Shown: positions 1-6,206 of the stretch, one piece after another
Numbering within the stretch: position 1 is the first letter of the stretch
How the letters are laid out: every line of letters begins with the position of its first letter
Translations under genes and position numbers: made by a program
Virus record (IMG/VR): IMGVR_UViG_3300037807_000763
Location: 1 to 55,490 of that record
Length of the DNA: 55,490 nucleotides
DNA from: a virus
Direction: 5' to 3' (one strand)
Notes under the pieces: generated by a model
What the model saw: only the letters and a program-made list of their open reading frames with translations
Database searches by the model: none
What the model was told of the DNA's origin: nothing

Positions 1-127
1 TTCCTACGAATTCACTCATAGTGAGTTCAACCACTGGGTAATTTTTAATAAACTCTAATACTGGTTTTTCATTAGTAACAAAGTTTATCCTATTTTTAGT
101 ATTTAATGGACTGTTATTGTAACTCAT
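1..127 (-). CDS. Partial hypothetical protein, N-terminus only
   Basis: The window cuts this gene after about 42 codons; the visible protein begins MSYNNSPLNTKNRINF. Its ATG overlaps the TAA stop of the preceding gene by one base (TAATG), so it is probably translationally coupled to it. The segment is hydrophilic, with no signal peptide or recognisable motif. I cannot assign a function. It is supported by the coupling, the same strand and the absence of stops to the window edge. Confidence 0.55.
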   Translation of the reverse strand, partial: MSYNNSPLNTKNRINFVTNEKPVLEFIKNYPVVELTMSEFVG

Positions 128-363
128 TAGAACGGCCTCCGTGAAAGTTCATAAGCAGAAAACGGTCTATCTACTTTATTACCCATAACTCTATTAAACG
201 TCAGACTAATACTATTAATCATATCTATACGTGCACTAATAGTAACATCATCAGCCGCGCCAACTTTGCGTACTAAAGCAGACCTACCTTCACAACTCCC
301 AGTAACTGCCATGTTCTTATTAAACATATTGACTTCATTTTGTATTTTACTTATTTTCACCAT
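127..363 (-). CDS. Small hypothetical protein
   Basis: A protein of about 78 residues of unknown function, basic at the N-terminus and with no membrane segment. An ATG 33 bases further upstream is also in frame, but the intervening codons spell a TIQRL-like segment that is a translated copy of a promoter/leader element also found before the AAA+ gene and the VWA gene. The ATG at 363 lies six bases after an AGAGG ribosome-binding site at the equivalent place in that leader, so I prefer it. The gene is the first downstream of the promoter at 409-437 and overlaps the next gene by one base. Confidence 0.55.
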   Translation of the reverse strand: MVKISKIQNEVNMFNKNMAVTGSCEGRSALVRKVGAADDVTISARIDMINSISLTFNRVMGNKVDRPFSAYELSRRPF

Positions 364-408
364 TTGTAACCTCTGTATTGTTTGTTTAGTAACCATTTGT
401 TATAGTAG

Positions 409-437
409 AATATAGCACTTTTCTGCTTAAGATGAAA
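409..437 (-). promoter_or_regulatory. Phage promoter, copy A
   Basis: On the minus strand a -35-like TTTCAT (432-437) and a -10-like TATATT (409-414) are separated by exactly 17 bases. The same arrangement, with CCTTTCAT and an ATTCTA tail after the -10, occurs at four other places in the window. It overlaps the 3' end region of thyX and drives the small genes at the left edge. Confidence 0.7.
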
Positions 438-452
438 GGACTTTGTTCACTT

Positions 453-1085
453 TTATTTAATTAAAGCTGCCCAAGATACAGGGAACAATTCACTAACAAC
501 CCCATCCAACATTCCAGCATACTCTTGAATTTCCTTTTGCGCATGACCATCAATCCTCAACTTAAACATCCTCGCATAAGCTGCTAAACTCCCAGTCTCA
601 ATAAACTCAGTCATCATGGATTGGGGTAATATCATACGAGCTTGCTCAGGCGCGATGCCCCGCTTTACAAGTCCTCTATAAACATCTATAGCACCAGCTA
701 AAAACTCCCTATACACCTTACTAACGTCTACTTGGTCACTATCACCCAGGATACTCCCACTGCCCTGCTTTATACTACCATCAGGCCGATTACGCCATAA
801 CTCTGGAACAAAGAATTCAGGATCAGTATCCACATATCTCCGTGATACCTCATTACGCGTCAATCCAGCAGTACTCTTAAACCACTGGCGTGCGACGAAT
901 ATCGGCATCTTAATACGCAATTGGATTTGAGGCTGAGAGAACGGCGTCCAATGATTATACTTTGCCAAGTACTGTATTAACTTAATATCTCTATCATCTA
1001 GTACATCAGATACTTTATCCATCGATACCCTTGCTGCATTAACCACTGTAAGGTCAGTTCCTAAGTGATCTATTAGTTCAATCAT
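453..1085 (-). CDS. thyX: Flavin-dependent thymidylate synthase ThyX (copy 1)
   Basis: ThyX converts dUMP to dTMP using methylenetetrahydrofolate and FAD/NADPH. The 210-residue length is normal for phage ThyX. The dUMP/FAD-binding region is visible as ARQWF followed by KSTAGLTRNEVSRRY, which matches the NExSxRY half of the family signature. The usual RHR triplet is replaced by KST. The C-terminal half carries the typical AQKEIQEYA segment and a final FPVSW. The start has a GGAG ribosome-binding site eight bases upstream. It follows a 390-base structured gap after the AAA+ gene. A second, very different ThyX lies at 38076-39032. The family call is firm; activity despite the changed motif is inferred. 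Confidence 0.9.
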   Translation of the reverse strand: MIELIDHLGTDLTVVNAARVSMDKVSDVLDDRDIKLIQYLAKYNHWTPFSQPQIQLRIKMPIFVARQWFKSTAGLTRNEVSRRYVDTDPEFFVPELWRNRPDGSIKQGSGSILGDSDQVDVSKVYREFLAGAIDVYRGLVKRGIAPEQARMILPQSMMTEFIETGSLAAYARMFKLRIDGHAQKEIQEYAGMLDGVVSELFPVSWAALIK

Positions 1086-1477
1086 GTTGTATTCTCCGTT
1101 TAGTTAAGTTGCCTGTGTGTATATTTGGGTTAGTCAAAGTAAATGATCTGTCAGCAAACGTCTAATCACCAGATGGTTAAACAGCTGGGTATAGTGGTAA
1201 TAATAGAGGGAGCATGGCCTGCCATGGATATGTATATATTAAATATCCGAGAATCAAAATTTCAGTGTTGAGAAAATGGCTTGGAGCAGCCCAACTAATA
1301 AAAAATATTCGATCATTTCGGTGGGGATCTCGCCCGCCGTACATTCCCAGTGTTTGATCCCGCTATACGCTAAGACGGTAAGAGATTGATTAGATCCCTT
1401 ACCGTCGTTGTTATATGTCCGTATAGTTGTCATCCTATACGGGAGGTTACATATTACTTTTGTGTTGAATATTTATC
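1086..1477 (-). ncRNA. Structured 390-base intergenic region, possible RNA element
   Basis: There is no convincing gene in this gap between the AAA+ gene and thyX, but it is richer in GC and in inverted repeats than its surroundings. Visible stems are 1419-1426 with 1435-1442 (CCGTATAG/CTATACGG), 1374-1382 with 1398-1406 (GACGGTAAG/CTTACCGTC) and 1324-1329 with 1356-1361 (GGGATC/GATCCC). The segment 1363-1369 (CTATACG) is also complementary to 1420-1426, so two pairings exclude each other. No U-run follows any stem, so simple intrinsic termination is unlikely. A 55-codon open frame at 1177-1344 exists but looks incidental. Confidence 0.4.
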
Positions 1478-2725
1478 TCATCCGTTCCGCATGTCTACGT
1501 CAGTGAAGAGATCATCAGATTGTGTTTCATCAACTGCGTACTTCTGGAGTATCTGGTTGACGTATGTACGTTCTGATTCTAGTCCACCTGAAGCGTCGAA
1601 GATCGGTAGGATTGTTACTTGTGATGCTTCTATTAGTGAGAATCCGTCATATAGTAGGGAAGCTGTCTCAACTGATGTCCTTGTTGATACGTGGTTAGTT
1701 AGCTTACCATCGTCATTGGATGACTCTAAACGGGTTATGCTAGATAGCTCTGATAGATTATTTATTGTTGTACTGTCCACTAGTGGGTATAGATCCATTA
1801 GAAGATTAGCTTCTTGATCCTGGCTCAATACGTCCATTTCTATCTTAGTGAATCTATCTAATAGGGCTCTGTCCATAACTCTGGTTGAGGTGTATTCGTT
1901 ACCTACGTTAGCTGTCGCTATGAACGTTACACCCTTTGCTACTTTAATTACTGCCTGTCCTTCTGCTTCGTCCAATCTGAGATACCGTTGGCCTTCGTCT
2001 AAAACTGTCATAAGGATATTCCACGCGTCTGGATGCGCACGTGATAGTTCGTCCATCAGGATTATTGCGTTAGGTGTCTGTATAGCTTTTACAAAGGTTG
2101 ACTCTGTGAAGTATGTTCCAGATTCTTTGTTAAAGTGTACGTTTCCGATAAGGGAAGCACGGGGATCCTGAGTTGCACCCATATTGAAGTAGAAATCTGG
2201 ACGGTCGAGTGCCTTAACTAATTCCCTTGCTGCCATAGTCTTACCACAACCAGCAGGTCCTGTCATTAAGATATTCTTACCACGTACTGCAGATCGTACA
2301 AGGTACTTCCACTTAAGCTCATTCATAACTAGTTTCTTGGGTTTTAGCTTATAAGAACTATGGATGTACGTCAAGAGCTCATTATGCTCATCTGAAAACT
2401 TAGGCTCTGTCCTGGCCTTAGTAGGCATTACTGAACTAGCCTTAGGTCTACCCAACATATTGTCATTAGTAAAATACTCCTGCTCAATTGGTCTCCAGTA
2501 TAACTTACCTGCTGAACCCATTGCTTGAGCCATAGCTAGCTTATTTTTAAAAGCGGTTGACATCCACTGTTCTGAAATGTCAGTATTCCTATTCCCGTTT
2601 TTATCTATAGCACTATAAGACAAGTCATTCGGATTTTGTTCTATTGTACATATTACTGGATTGTGAGTACTTTCCAATGCTGCTCTAAATGTCTCTGATA
2701 CCTTGTATCTTGTTATTATATTCAT
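1478..2725 (-). CDS. MoxR/CobS-like AAA+ ATPase
   Basis: An AAA+ ATPase of the MoxR/CobS type, which remodels partner complexes, usually with a VWA-domain protein. Counting from the ATG at 2725, the Walker A motif GPAGCGKT is at residues 156-163, Walker B IILMDE at 221-226, sensor-1 IATAN at 269-273 and the arginine-finger region DRALLDRF follows. The N-terminal 150 residues resemble no domain I can name. An upstream TTG frame adds 12 residues, but these are translated leader sequence shared with other promoters; the ATG has AAAGG nine bases upstream. The promoter just upstream is nearly identical to the one before the VWA gene at 6207-8201, the probable partner. Confidence 0.88.
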   Translation of the reverse strand: MNIITRYKVSETFRAALESTHNPVICTIEQNPNDLSYSAIDKNGNRNTDISEQWMSTAFKNKLAMAQAMGSAGKLYWRPIEQEYFTNDNMLGRPKASSVMPTKARTEPKFSDEHNELLTYIHSSYKLKPKKLVMNELKWKYLVRSAVRGKNILMTGPAGCGKTMAARELVKALDRPDFYFNMGATQDPRASLIGNVHFNKESGTYFTESTFVKAIQTPNAIILMDELSRAHPDAWNILMTVLDEGQRYLRLDEAEGQAVIKVAKGVTFIATANVGNEYTSTRVMDRALLDRFTKIEMDVLSQDQEANLLMDLYPLVDSTTINNLSELSSITRLESSNDDGKLTNHVSTRTSVETASLLYDGFSLIEASQVTILPIFDASGGLESERTYVNQILQKYAVDETQSDDLFTDVDMRNG

Positions 2726-2764
2726 GTTATGTAACCTTTGTATTGTTGATTTAATTGACAATAG

Positions 2765-2793
2765 AATCTAACACTTAAAAGCTTAACATGAAA
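2765..2793 (-). promoter_or_regulatory. Phage promoter, copy B (AAA+ gene)
   Basis: TTTCAT (2788-2793), 17-base spacer, TAGATT (2765-2770) on the minus strand. From the -35 through the ribosome-binding site, roughly 73 bases, it matches copy C before the VWA gene with a single difference, so the two genes should be expressed together. Confidence 0.75.
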
Positions 2794-2814
2794 GGACTAT
2801 TTTGCTTTATTTTA

Positions 2815-2853
2815 AAATAAAAACGGTCTGCTAGTATCATGTAGCAGACCGTT
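2815..2853 (-). terminator. Intrinsic terminator
   Basis: A perfect 12-bp stem (AACGGTCTGCTA, 2822-2833, with its complement at 2842-2853) and an 8-base loop, followed on the minus strand by a TTTTTATTTT tract. It ends the operon that includes the repeat protein at 2881-3570 and sits directly before promoter B. Confidence 0.9.
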
Positions 2854-2880
2854 GAATGTAATGGTTAAAAGCGTACTTAA

Positions 2881-3570
2881 CTACATTGTACTTGCACCAC
2901 CCCTTGTTGAACCTCTCATTGAATCTGGATCAAGAGTACGTTTACCCCACGCTGTCTCCACTCTCCCACCAACTTTACATAGTGCACGTACCTCTTCTTC
3001 TGTGACTTTAATAGGTGCGCCTTCGATATAGAAGTGACCCTTAATAACTTTGGGGATCCCTTTTAGTGATTTTAACGATTTACAATCCATTGCAAGGAAA
3101 GAGCCATTAACGATTTTTGGTGCGCCCTCTAAAGATTTAATCTTCGTCTCATTCAATTCAAGATCACCGTTCACTGTTGAGGGTAGTCCCTTAAGTGAAG
3201 TGAGTGGGTTTTCTGAAAGTGATATTCCTTTACCTATCTTCTTGGGGAGCCCCTTTAGATTTTTGATATTGTTACCGCTAACTTCTAGACCACCTTTAAT
3301 TACTGTTTTTTCTATGCCTTTGAATGAAGTTAACATATTCTTGTGTGCATTGAAGTCACCATCAACTACTGACGGTGCGCCCACAAGATCTTTTAGTGCA
3401 TTGTTATTGACCCAGTAATTACCAGTAACATGTGATGGACCATCGGAAGGTAATTTTTTAATCCCACTCCACCATATTTCTTTGTAGTCACCGGAATGTT
3501 TTCCGCCTGCTTCTTCTTTGATGACAGTACGTATTAATTTACGTAAGCCTGTTTCTGTTATTATTTTCAT
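2881..3570 (-). CDS. Leucine-rich-repeat-like protein with a targeting-type N-terminus
   Basis: From about residue 50 to 195 this 229-residue protein repeats a unit of about 20-22 residues with the pattern L-x-G-x-P-x-x-V-x-G-x-F/L-x-x-x-x-N, for example LKGLPKKIGKGISLSENPL. This is a leucine-rich-repeat-like solenoid of the type seen in phage and bacterial surface or binding proteins. The N-terminus, TGLRKLIRTVIKEEAGG, is an amphipathic helix ending in I-x-E, resembling head-protein leader peptides cut by T4 gp21-type proteases and resembling the N-terminus of the gene at 10024-10911. It is the last gene before the terminator. Ligand and location are unknown; packaging into the head is my inference. 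Confidence 0.6.
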   Translation of the reverse strand: MKIITETGLRKLIRTVIKEEAGGKHSGDYKEIWWSGIKKLPSDGPSHVTGNYWVNNNALKDLVGAPSVVDGDFNAHKNMLTSFKGIEKTVIKGGLEVSGNNIKNLKGLPKKIGKGISLSENPLTSLKGLPSTVNGDLELNETKIKSLEGAPKIVNGSFLAMDCKSLKSLKGIPKVIKGHFYIEGAPIKVTEEEVRALCKVGGRVETAWGKRTLDPDSMRGSTRGGASTM

Positions 3571-3617
3571 ATAAATGTACCTTTCCTTATTACTTGTTTG
3601 ATTTGATTATAAATATA

Positions 3618-3791
3618 CTAGTTTTTCGTTAAAATTTGTTTTATATCCCCGGTGGAAATAGTTATAACCTCTTTGGGCTTACCCTCTATGCTAACCCTGA
3701 TATAACCATCAGGAAGTATCTTCTTAACCCTACCAGCCATTGGGTACCTACCAATCCAAAATCCAACTACGTCATCTATCCTACATTCCAT
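3618..3791 (-). CDS. Small conserved-looking protein, 57 residues
   Basis: A complete frame starting ATG at 3791 with an AAGGAA ribosome-binding site just upstream and ending TAG at 3618. The protein starts MECRIDDVVGFWIGR, continues through a GRVKKILPDGYIRVSIEG stretch and is rich in beta-branched residues and glycine, suggesting a small SH3- or KOW-like beta barrel. It fills the gap between the HTH gene and the repeat protein. It is too short for many gene callers. Function unknown; the fold is a guess from the pattern. Confidence 0.7.
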   Translation of the reverse strand: MECRIDDVVGFWIGRYPMAGRVKKILPDGYIRVSIEGKPKEVITISTGDIKQILTKN

Positions 3792-3844
3792 AATTCCTTC
3801 CCTTTGTCTGTTAATAGTTTAAATATTCTATATTATTGTCACAT

Positions 3845-4276
3845 CTAGTAAAAGTCTGGAGGAGCATCTGTATTATCTCTATTATCAGAGTACTCAGGAT
3901 CCCAATCACCCTCAATCGGATCGACCTCCCCCTTCTTAATAGCAACTCCAAGCTTACCAGGGACAAATCCACTCTTCCTGTGTATACCTTCCATGTGACC
4001 CCGATTAAACGTATTGTGCTTTCTCCTCTCAACGAAGTCTCTAACATCCACCATATCAAACCTAACTTGACTATTAACTTCAGGACCTAACTTAACATAA
4101 GTAATCCTACCTTCCCTTCTCCACTTGTCTATAGTCTCTATCGTGACGCCAATGTAATTAGCACATTCCTTCTTAGTAAGTAACCGTATTACATCCACTC
4201 CCCCAGCTGAGATCTTATACCGTTGAAGATCCTTGTGGAATACTAAATCTTTTATCTTCTGTGTCTTGTCAGCCAT
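3845..4276 (-). CDS. MerR/excisionase-type helix-turn-helix protein
   Basis: A 143-residue protein. Residues about 32-85 form a winged-helix/HTH of the MerR-excisionase class: LLTKKECANYIGVTIETIDK is the helix-turn-helix, followed by WRREGRITYVKLG and VDVRDFVERRK, the wing and capping helix. The C-terminal 50 residues are charged and proline/aspartate-rich, probably disordered. The start has an AGAGGA ribosome-binding site. It sits just downstream of two tRNA genes in the VWA-led operon. It likely binds DNA as a small regulator or recombination accessory protein; the target is unknown. Confidence 0.7.
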   Translation of the reverse strand: MADKTQKIKDLVFHKDLQRYKISAGGVDVIRLLTKKECANYIGVTIETIDKWRREGRITYVKLGPEVNSQVRFDMVDVRDFVERRKHNTFNRGHMEGIHRKSGFVPGKLGVAIKKGEVDPIEGDWDPEYSDNRDNTDAPPDFY

Positions 4277-4373
4277 AATTTATCCTCTCTATCCATGCTC
4301 AGTAGGCCATCTTTTTTAACCATAATTTATCTAATTCTCCGGCTAGAGGGCTCCGGCACCAATGCATATATTG

Positions 4374-4444
4374 TGGAGAATTACAGAATCGAACTGTAAT
4401 TTCTGCAGTGCAAGTGCAGTGTAATACCGTTATACTAATTCCCC
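4374..4444 (-). tRNA. tRNA-Ala (UGC)
   Basis: A 71-base cloverleaf on the minus strand. Acceptor GGGGAAT pairs with ATTCTCC and contains the G3-U70 wobble that is the alanine identity element. The anticodon arm is CTGCA, loop CTTGCAC, TGCAG, giving anticodon TGC. The T arm is ACAG-TTCGATT-CTGT. The 3' CCA is not fully encoded. Confidence 0.92.
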
Positions 4445-4454
4445 ATATTTATTG

Positions 4455-4526
4455 TAGCCCATGGGGGGATTGAACCCTCCGACTCCGGATTGAAAGTCCG
4501 ACGTGATACCACTTCACTAATGGGCC
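4455..4526 (-). tRNA. tRNA-Glu (UUC)
   Basis: A 72-base cloverleaf on the minus strand. Acceptor GGCCCAT pairs with ATGGGCT, the anticodon loop is CTTTCAA giving anticodon TTC, and the T arm carries GGTTCAATCC. It lies ten bases upstream of tRNA-Ala, so both probably come from one precursor. The 3' CCA is not fully encoded. Confidence 0.92.
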
Positions 4527-4630
4527 ATTTTTAAATTGTCAAAAAACTTTTAATTTGACACGCGCATGACCAATGTCCAGATATCACCCCATACCAATTC
4601 CCCTTCATGTAATCAAGTATCTCAACATCG

Positions 4631-4831
4631 CTATTTTAGTTCCCACAATGCCCTCAGAAGCAGCTTAGATTTGTTGACGCAAGACCTCAACCATCCACGT
4701 ATGTATACCATTACTACTATGCCTAATAACACAATAAAAGTAGGTACATATACCACTATAGTTAGTACTATTAGGGTTAATATGTTGATTAGCGGGTGAT
4801 ATCGGGGTGTTGGTATTAGTATTGATTTCAT
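4631..4831 (-). CDS. Small membrane protein
   Basis: A 66-residue protein dominated by a hydrophobic stretch (about residues 14-44, including LTLIVLTIVVYV and IVLLGIVVMVYI). This is long enough for one long or two short membrane helices and is followed by a basic tail. It begins six bases after the stop of the zinc-ribbon-like gene, with no clear ribosome-binding site, so coupled translation is likely. Unknown function; holin-like or membrane-modifying roles are possible. A plus-strand frame overlaps it but has no support. Confidence 0.45.
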   Translation of the reverse strand: MKSILIPTPRYHPLINILTLIVLTIVVYVPTFIVLLGIVVMVYIRGWLRSCVNKSKLLLRALWELK

Positions 4832-4837
4832 TTATTA

Positions 4838-5083
4838 TTAAGCTTGTAGCTCTGATGTATTTAGTTCTTGTTCACATTTAGTACATTGGAATACTGGCAT
4901 AGTTATTAGTTGTTCTTGTCCTGTTGGGGATTGTATTGCTGATATACGCTTCATTTTGAATGCTTGTTTGAAGTAACTATTATTACAAGATCTGTCACCT
5001 GCTTTGTTGTCACATGTTATATCTTGTAATGTGTTTGGGTCGATGTTAATTTGTTTTGTACCTGTCATGCTGTTGTCAATCAT
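4838..5083 (-). CDS. Small cysteine-containing protein, possible zinc ribbon
   Basis: An 81-residue protein with cysteines at ITCDN, RSCNN and a C-terminal FQCTKCEQEL (CxxC), suggesting a metal-binding ribbon, although the first pair is spaced irregularly. It starts at an ATG with AGGA nearby, just after the small membrane protein at 5086-5238. No known family recognised. Confidence 0.55.
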   Translation of the reverse strand: MIDNSMTGTKQINIDPNTLQDITCDNKAGDRSCNNSYFKQAFKMKRISAIQSPTGQEQLITMPVFQCTKCEQELNTSELQA

Positions 5084-5085
5084 GG

Positions 5086-5238
5086 TTATATTGTCCTTCC
5101 TAAGATTATGAAATACAAGTAAAAGAAGCTAGCAAGTAGAATGAGTCCTGCTTTAAGATAGATTCCTGTTATGCTTGTATCTTTGTTTGTTGATTTAGTG
5201 TAACGCTTCTGTTCTCCGTACCAATTACGTTGTGTCAT
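5086..5238 (-). CDS. Small C-terminally anchored membrane protein, 50 residues
   Basis: A complete frame from ATG at 5238 to TAA at 5086. The N-terminal half is polar (MTQRNWYGEQKRYTK) and the C-terminal half is a single hydrophobic helix (AGLILLASFFYLYFIILG). It fills the gap between the genes at 5251 and 4838 on the same strand. Function unknown; such small phage membrane proteins often act in lysis or membrane modification, but nothing here shows that. Confidence 0.55.
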   Translation of the reverse strand: MTQRNWYGEQKRYTKSTNKDTSITGIYLKAGLILLASFFYLYFIILGRTI

Positions 5239-5250
5239 ATAGCTAGCTGC

Positions 5251-5517
5251 TTAGTCGTTGAGTAGTTCTCTTTGCTCATGCTCTCCGTAGATGTCCCATA
5301 CTTTGGGGCCGGAGTGTGTTTCTGTTTCTATTGAGATAATTCCTTTAGAGGCGTCGATGTTGTATACACGGTTACCTGTGAGTTTGTATATCTCGTTTAG
5401 AGCTTGAGTAAGTGAGGTTAGAAGTGTTTGGTCTTCGGGTGTTGTTCCGGTAGCTTCTTCGGAGAGTAGCCATCTGTCGCCCGGGGGCTGCCGAGTTGCC
5501 ATTATTAGTTTTGCCAT
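5251..5517 (-). CDS. Hypothetical protein, 88 residues
   Basis: A soluble, slightly acidic protein starting MAKLIMATRQPPGDRW with a predicted helix-strand-strand pattern (LNEIYKLTGNRVYNIDASKG). No catalytic motif or membrane segment is visible. It starts four bases after the stop of the small membrane protein at 5522-5659, so it is operonic with it. No family recognised. Confidence 0.55.
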   Translation of the reverse strand: MAKLIMATRQPPGDRWLLSEEATGTTPEDQTLLTSLTQALNEIYKLTGNRVYNIDASKGIISIETETHSGPKVWDIYGEHEQRELLND

Positions 5518-5521
5518 AAGT

Positions 5522-5659
5522 CTAGTCTTCGTAGAAGTATGAGAGTGTTGTGATTGTGATTACTATAGATGTGAGTAATATTACTGTTGCGATCATGATT
5601 ATTATAACTCCCTGTTTTGTTTTTGCATAACTGTTTAGCTTGGGAAGAGTGTCTCCCAT
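5522..5659 (-). CDS. Small single-helix membrane protein
   Basis: About 45 residues from the ATG at 5659 (MGDTLPKLNSYAKTK), with one strong hydrophobic helix (VIIIMIATVILLTSIVITIT) and a short acidic tail. The start overlaps the 3' end of the upstream XhlA-like gene in another frame by 25 bases. A longer in-frame start at 5710 would overlap much more and is less likely. Overlapping small membrane genes are typical of holin or spanin pairs, but the assignment is open. Confidence 0.45.
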   Translation of the reverse strand: MGDTLPKLNSYAKTKQGVIIIMIATVILLTSIVITITTLSYFYED

Positions 5660-5922
5660 GCTTGTTTGATTGCTAATGCGATTATTGCGGCCCCTGATGT
5701 AAGGCGCCATTTGTGTGTGTTAGTTCTGAATAGCGTATTCAGCTTTGATTCTGCCCATAAGCCATCTTGTGGGTTGAATAAGTTCTCTTTAATGAATTTT
5801 AATGAATCGTCTATTTTAGCATTGGATTTTTCGATAACAGAACTCATCTCGCCTATTCGTTTGTCCATTTCGTTTAATCTGTAATGTACTAGTTCGAGGT
5901 CCTGTTTATCCTTATGATTCAT
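5635..5922 (-). CDS. XhlA/holin-like coiled-coil membrane-anchored protein
   Basis: A protein of about 95 residues: an N-terminal helical region with heptad-like spacing (LVHYRLNEMDKRIGEMSSVI) and a C-terminal hydrophobic segment (LTSGAAIIALAIKQA). The pattern resembles the XhlA/holin-accessory family, in which a coiled coil precedes one membrane helix. The ATG at 5922 is preceded by AAGGAAG eight bases upstream; an upstream ATG at 5946 gives eight more residues with a poorer site. It overlaps a second small membrane gene at its 3' end. A lysis role is plausible but unproven. Confidence 0.5.
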   Translation of the reverse strand: MNHKDKQDLELVHYRLNEMDKRIGEMSSVIEKSNAKIDDSLKFIKENLFNPQDGLWAESKLNTLFRTNTHKWRLTSGAAIIALAIKQAWETLFPS

Positions 5923-5986
5923 TGTCAATACTTCCTTGCTACCCATATTTAGATTGTCCTGTTAAGTGATACAGTATTACATATGG

Positions 5987-6202
5987 TTATTTATGCGAAG
6001 TTACTCGTAAATTATCTCCAAAACCGTAAATTAAGTTAAGTTGTTTTTGATCCTTGGTACTTATTTTATTTGTCTTAGACACCTTTTCGATTAGGTTGCT
6101 TAGCCATAGTTGATCGCCGGTTTCGTCCTCGCCGAATTTTTTAATTTTCCTTAAGCACCATTTGATCTTTCTGTTGACTGTTTGTGTGTTATCATTTTCC
6201 AT
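5987..6202 (-). CDS. Hypothetical protein, 71 residues
   Basis: A small, charged, probably helical protein (MENDNTQTVNRKIKWCLRKI). It starts four bases after the stop of the VWA gene, so it is co-transcribed with it. No motif recognised. Confidence 0.55.
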   Translation of the reverse strand: MENDNTQTVNRKIKWCLRKIKKFGEDETGDQLWLSNLIEKVSKTNKISTKDQKQLNLIYGFGDNLRVTSHK

Positions 6203-6206
6203 GTTG

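Noticed and set aside
1177-1344. 55-codon minus-strand frame in the gap before thyX
   Set aside because: It overlaps the stem at 1324-1361, has a poor ribosome-binding site and an odd composition, so I treat it as incidental.
1386-1817. 143-codon plus-strand frame opposite the AAA+ gene
   Set aside because: It is the antisense shadow of a well-supported AAA+ gene, with no ribosome-binding site and no domain. The same applies to other plus-strand frames across the window.
2726-2761. TTG-start N-terminal extension of the AAA+ protein (SIKSTIQRL), shared with the leftmost small gene
   Set aside because: The shared residues are a translation of the repeated promoter/leader DNA. In the third copy, before the VWA gene, the same DNA contains a stop, so it is not protein coding.
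3636-3848. 70-codon plus-strand frame
   Set aside because: It lies opposite the better-supported 57-codon minus-strand gene at 3618-3791, which has a good ribosome-binding site.
5988-5995. CATAAATA on the minus strand, like a T4 late promoter
   Set aside because: It is formed by the last codons and stop of the gene at 5987-6202, and no matching set was found before the virion genes, so one AT-rich octamer is not evidence.
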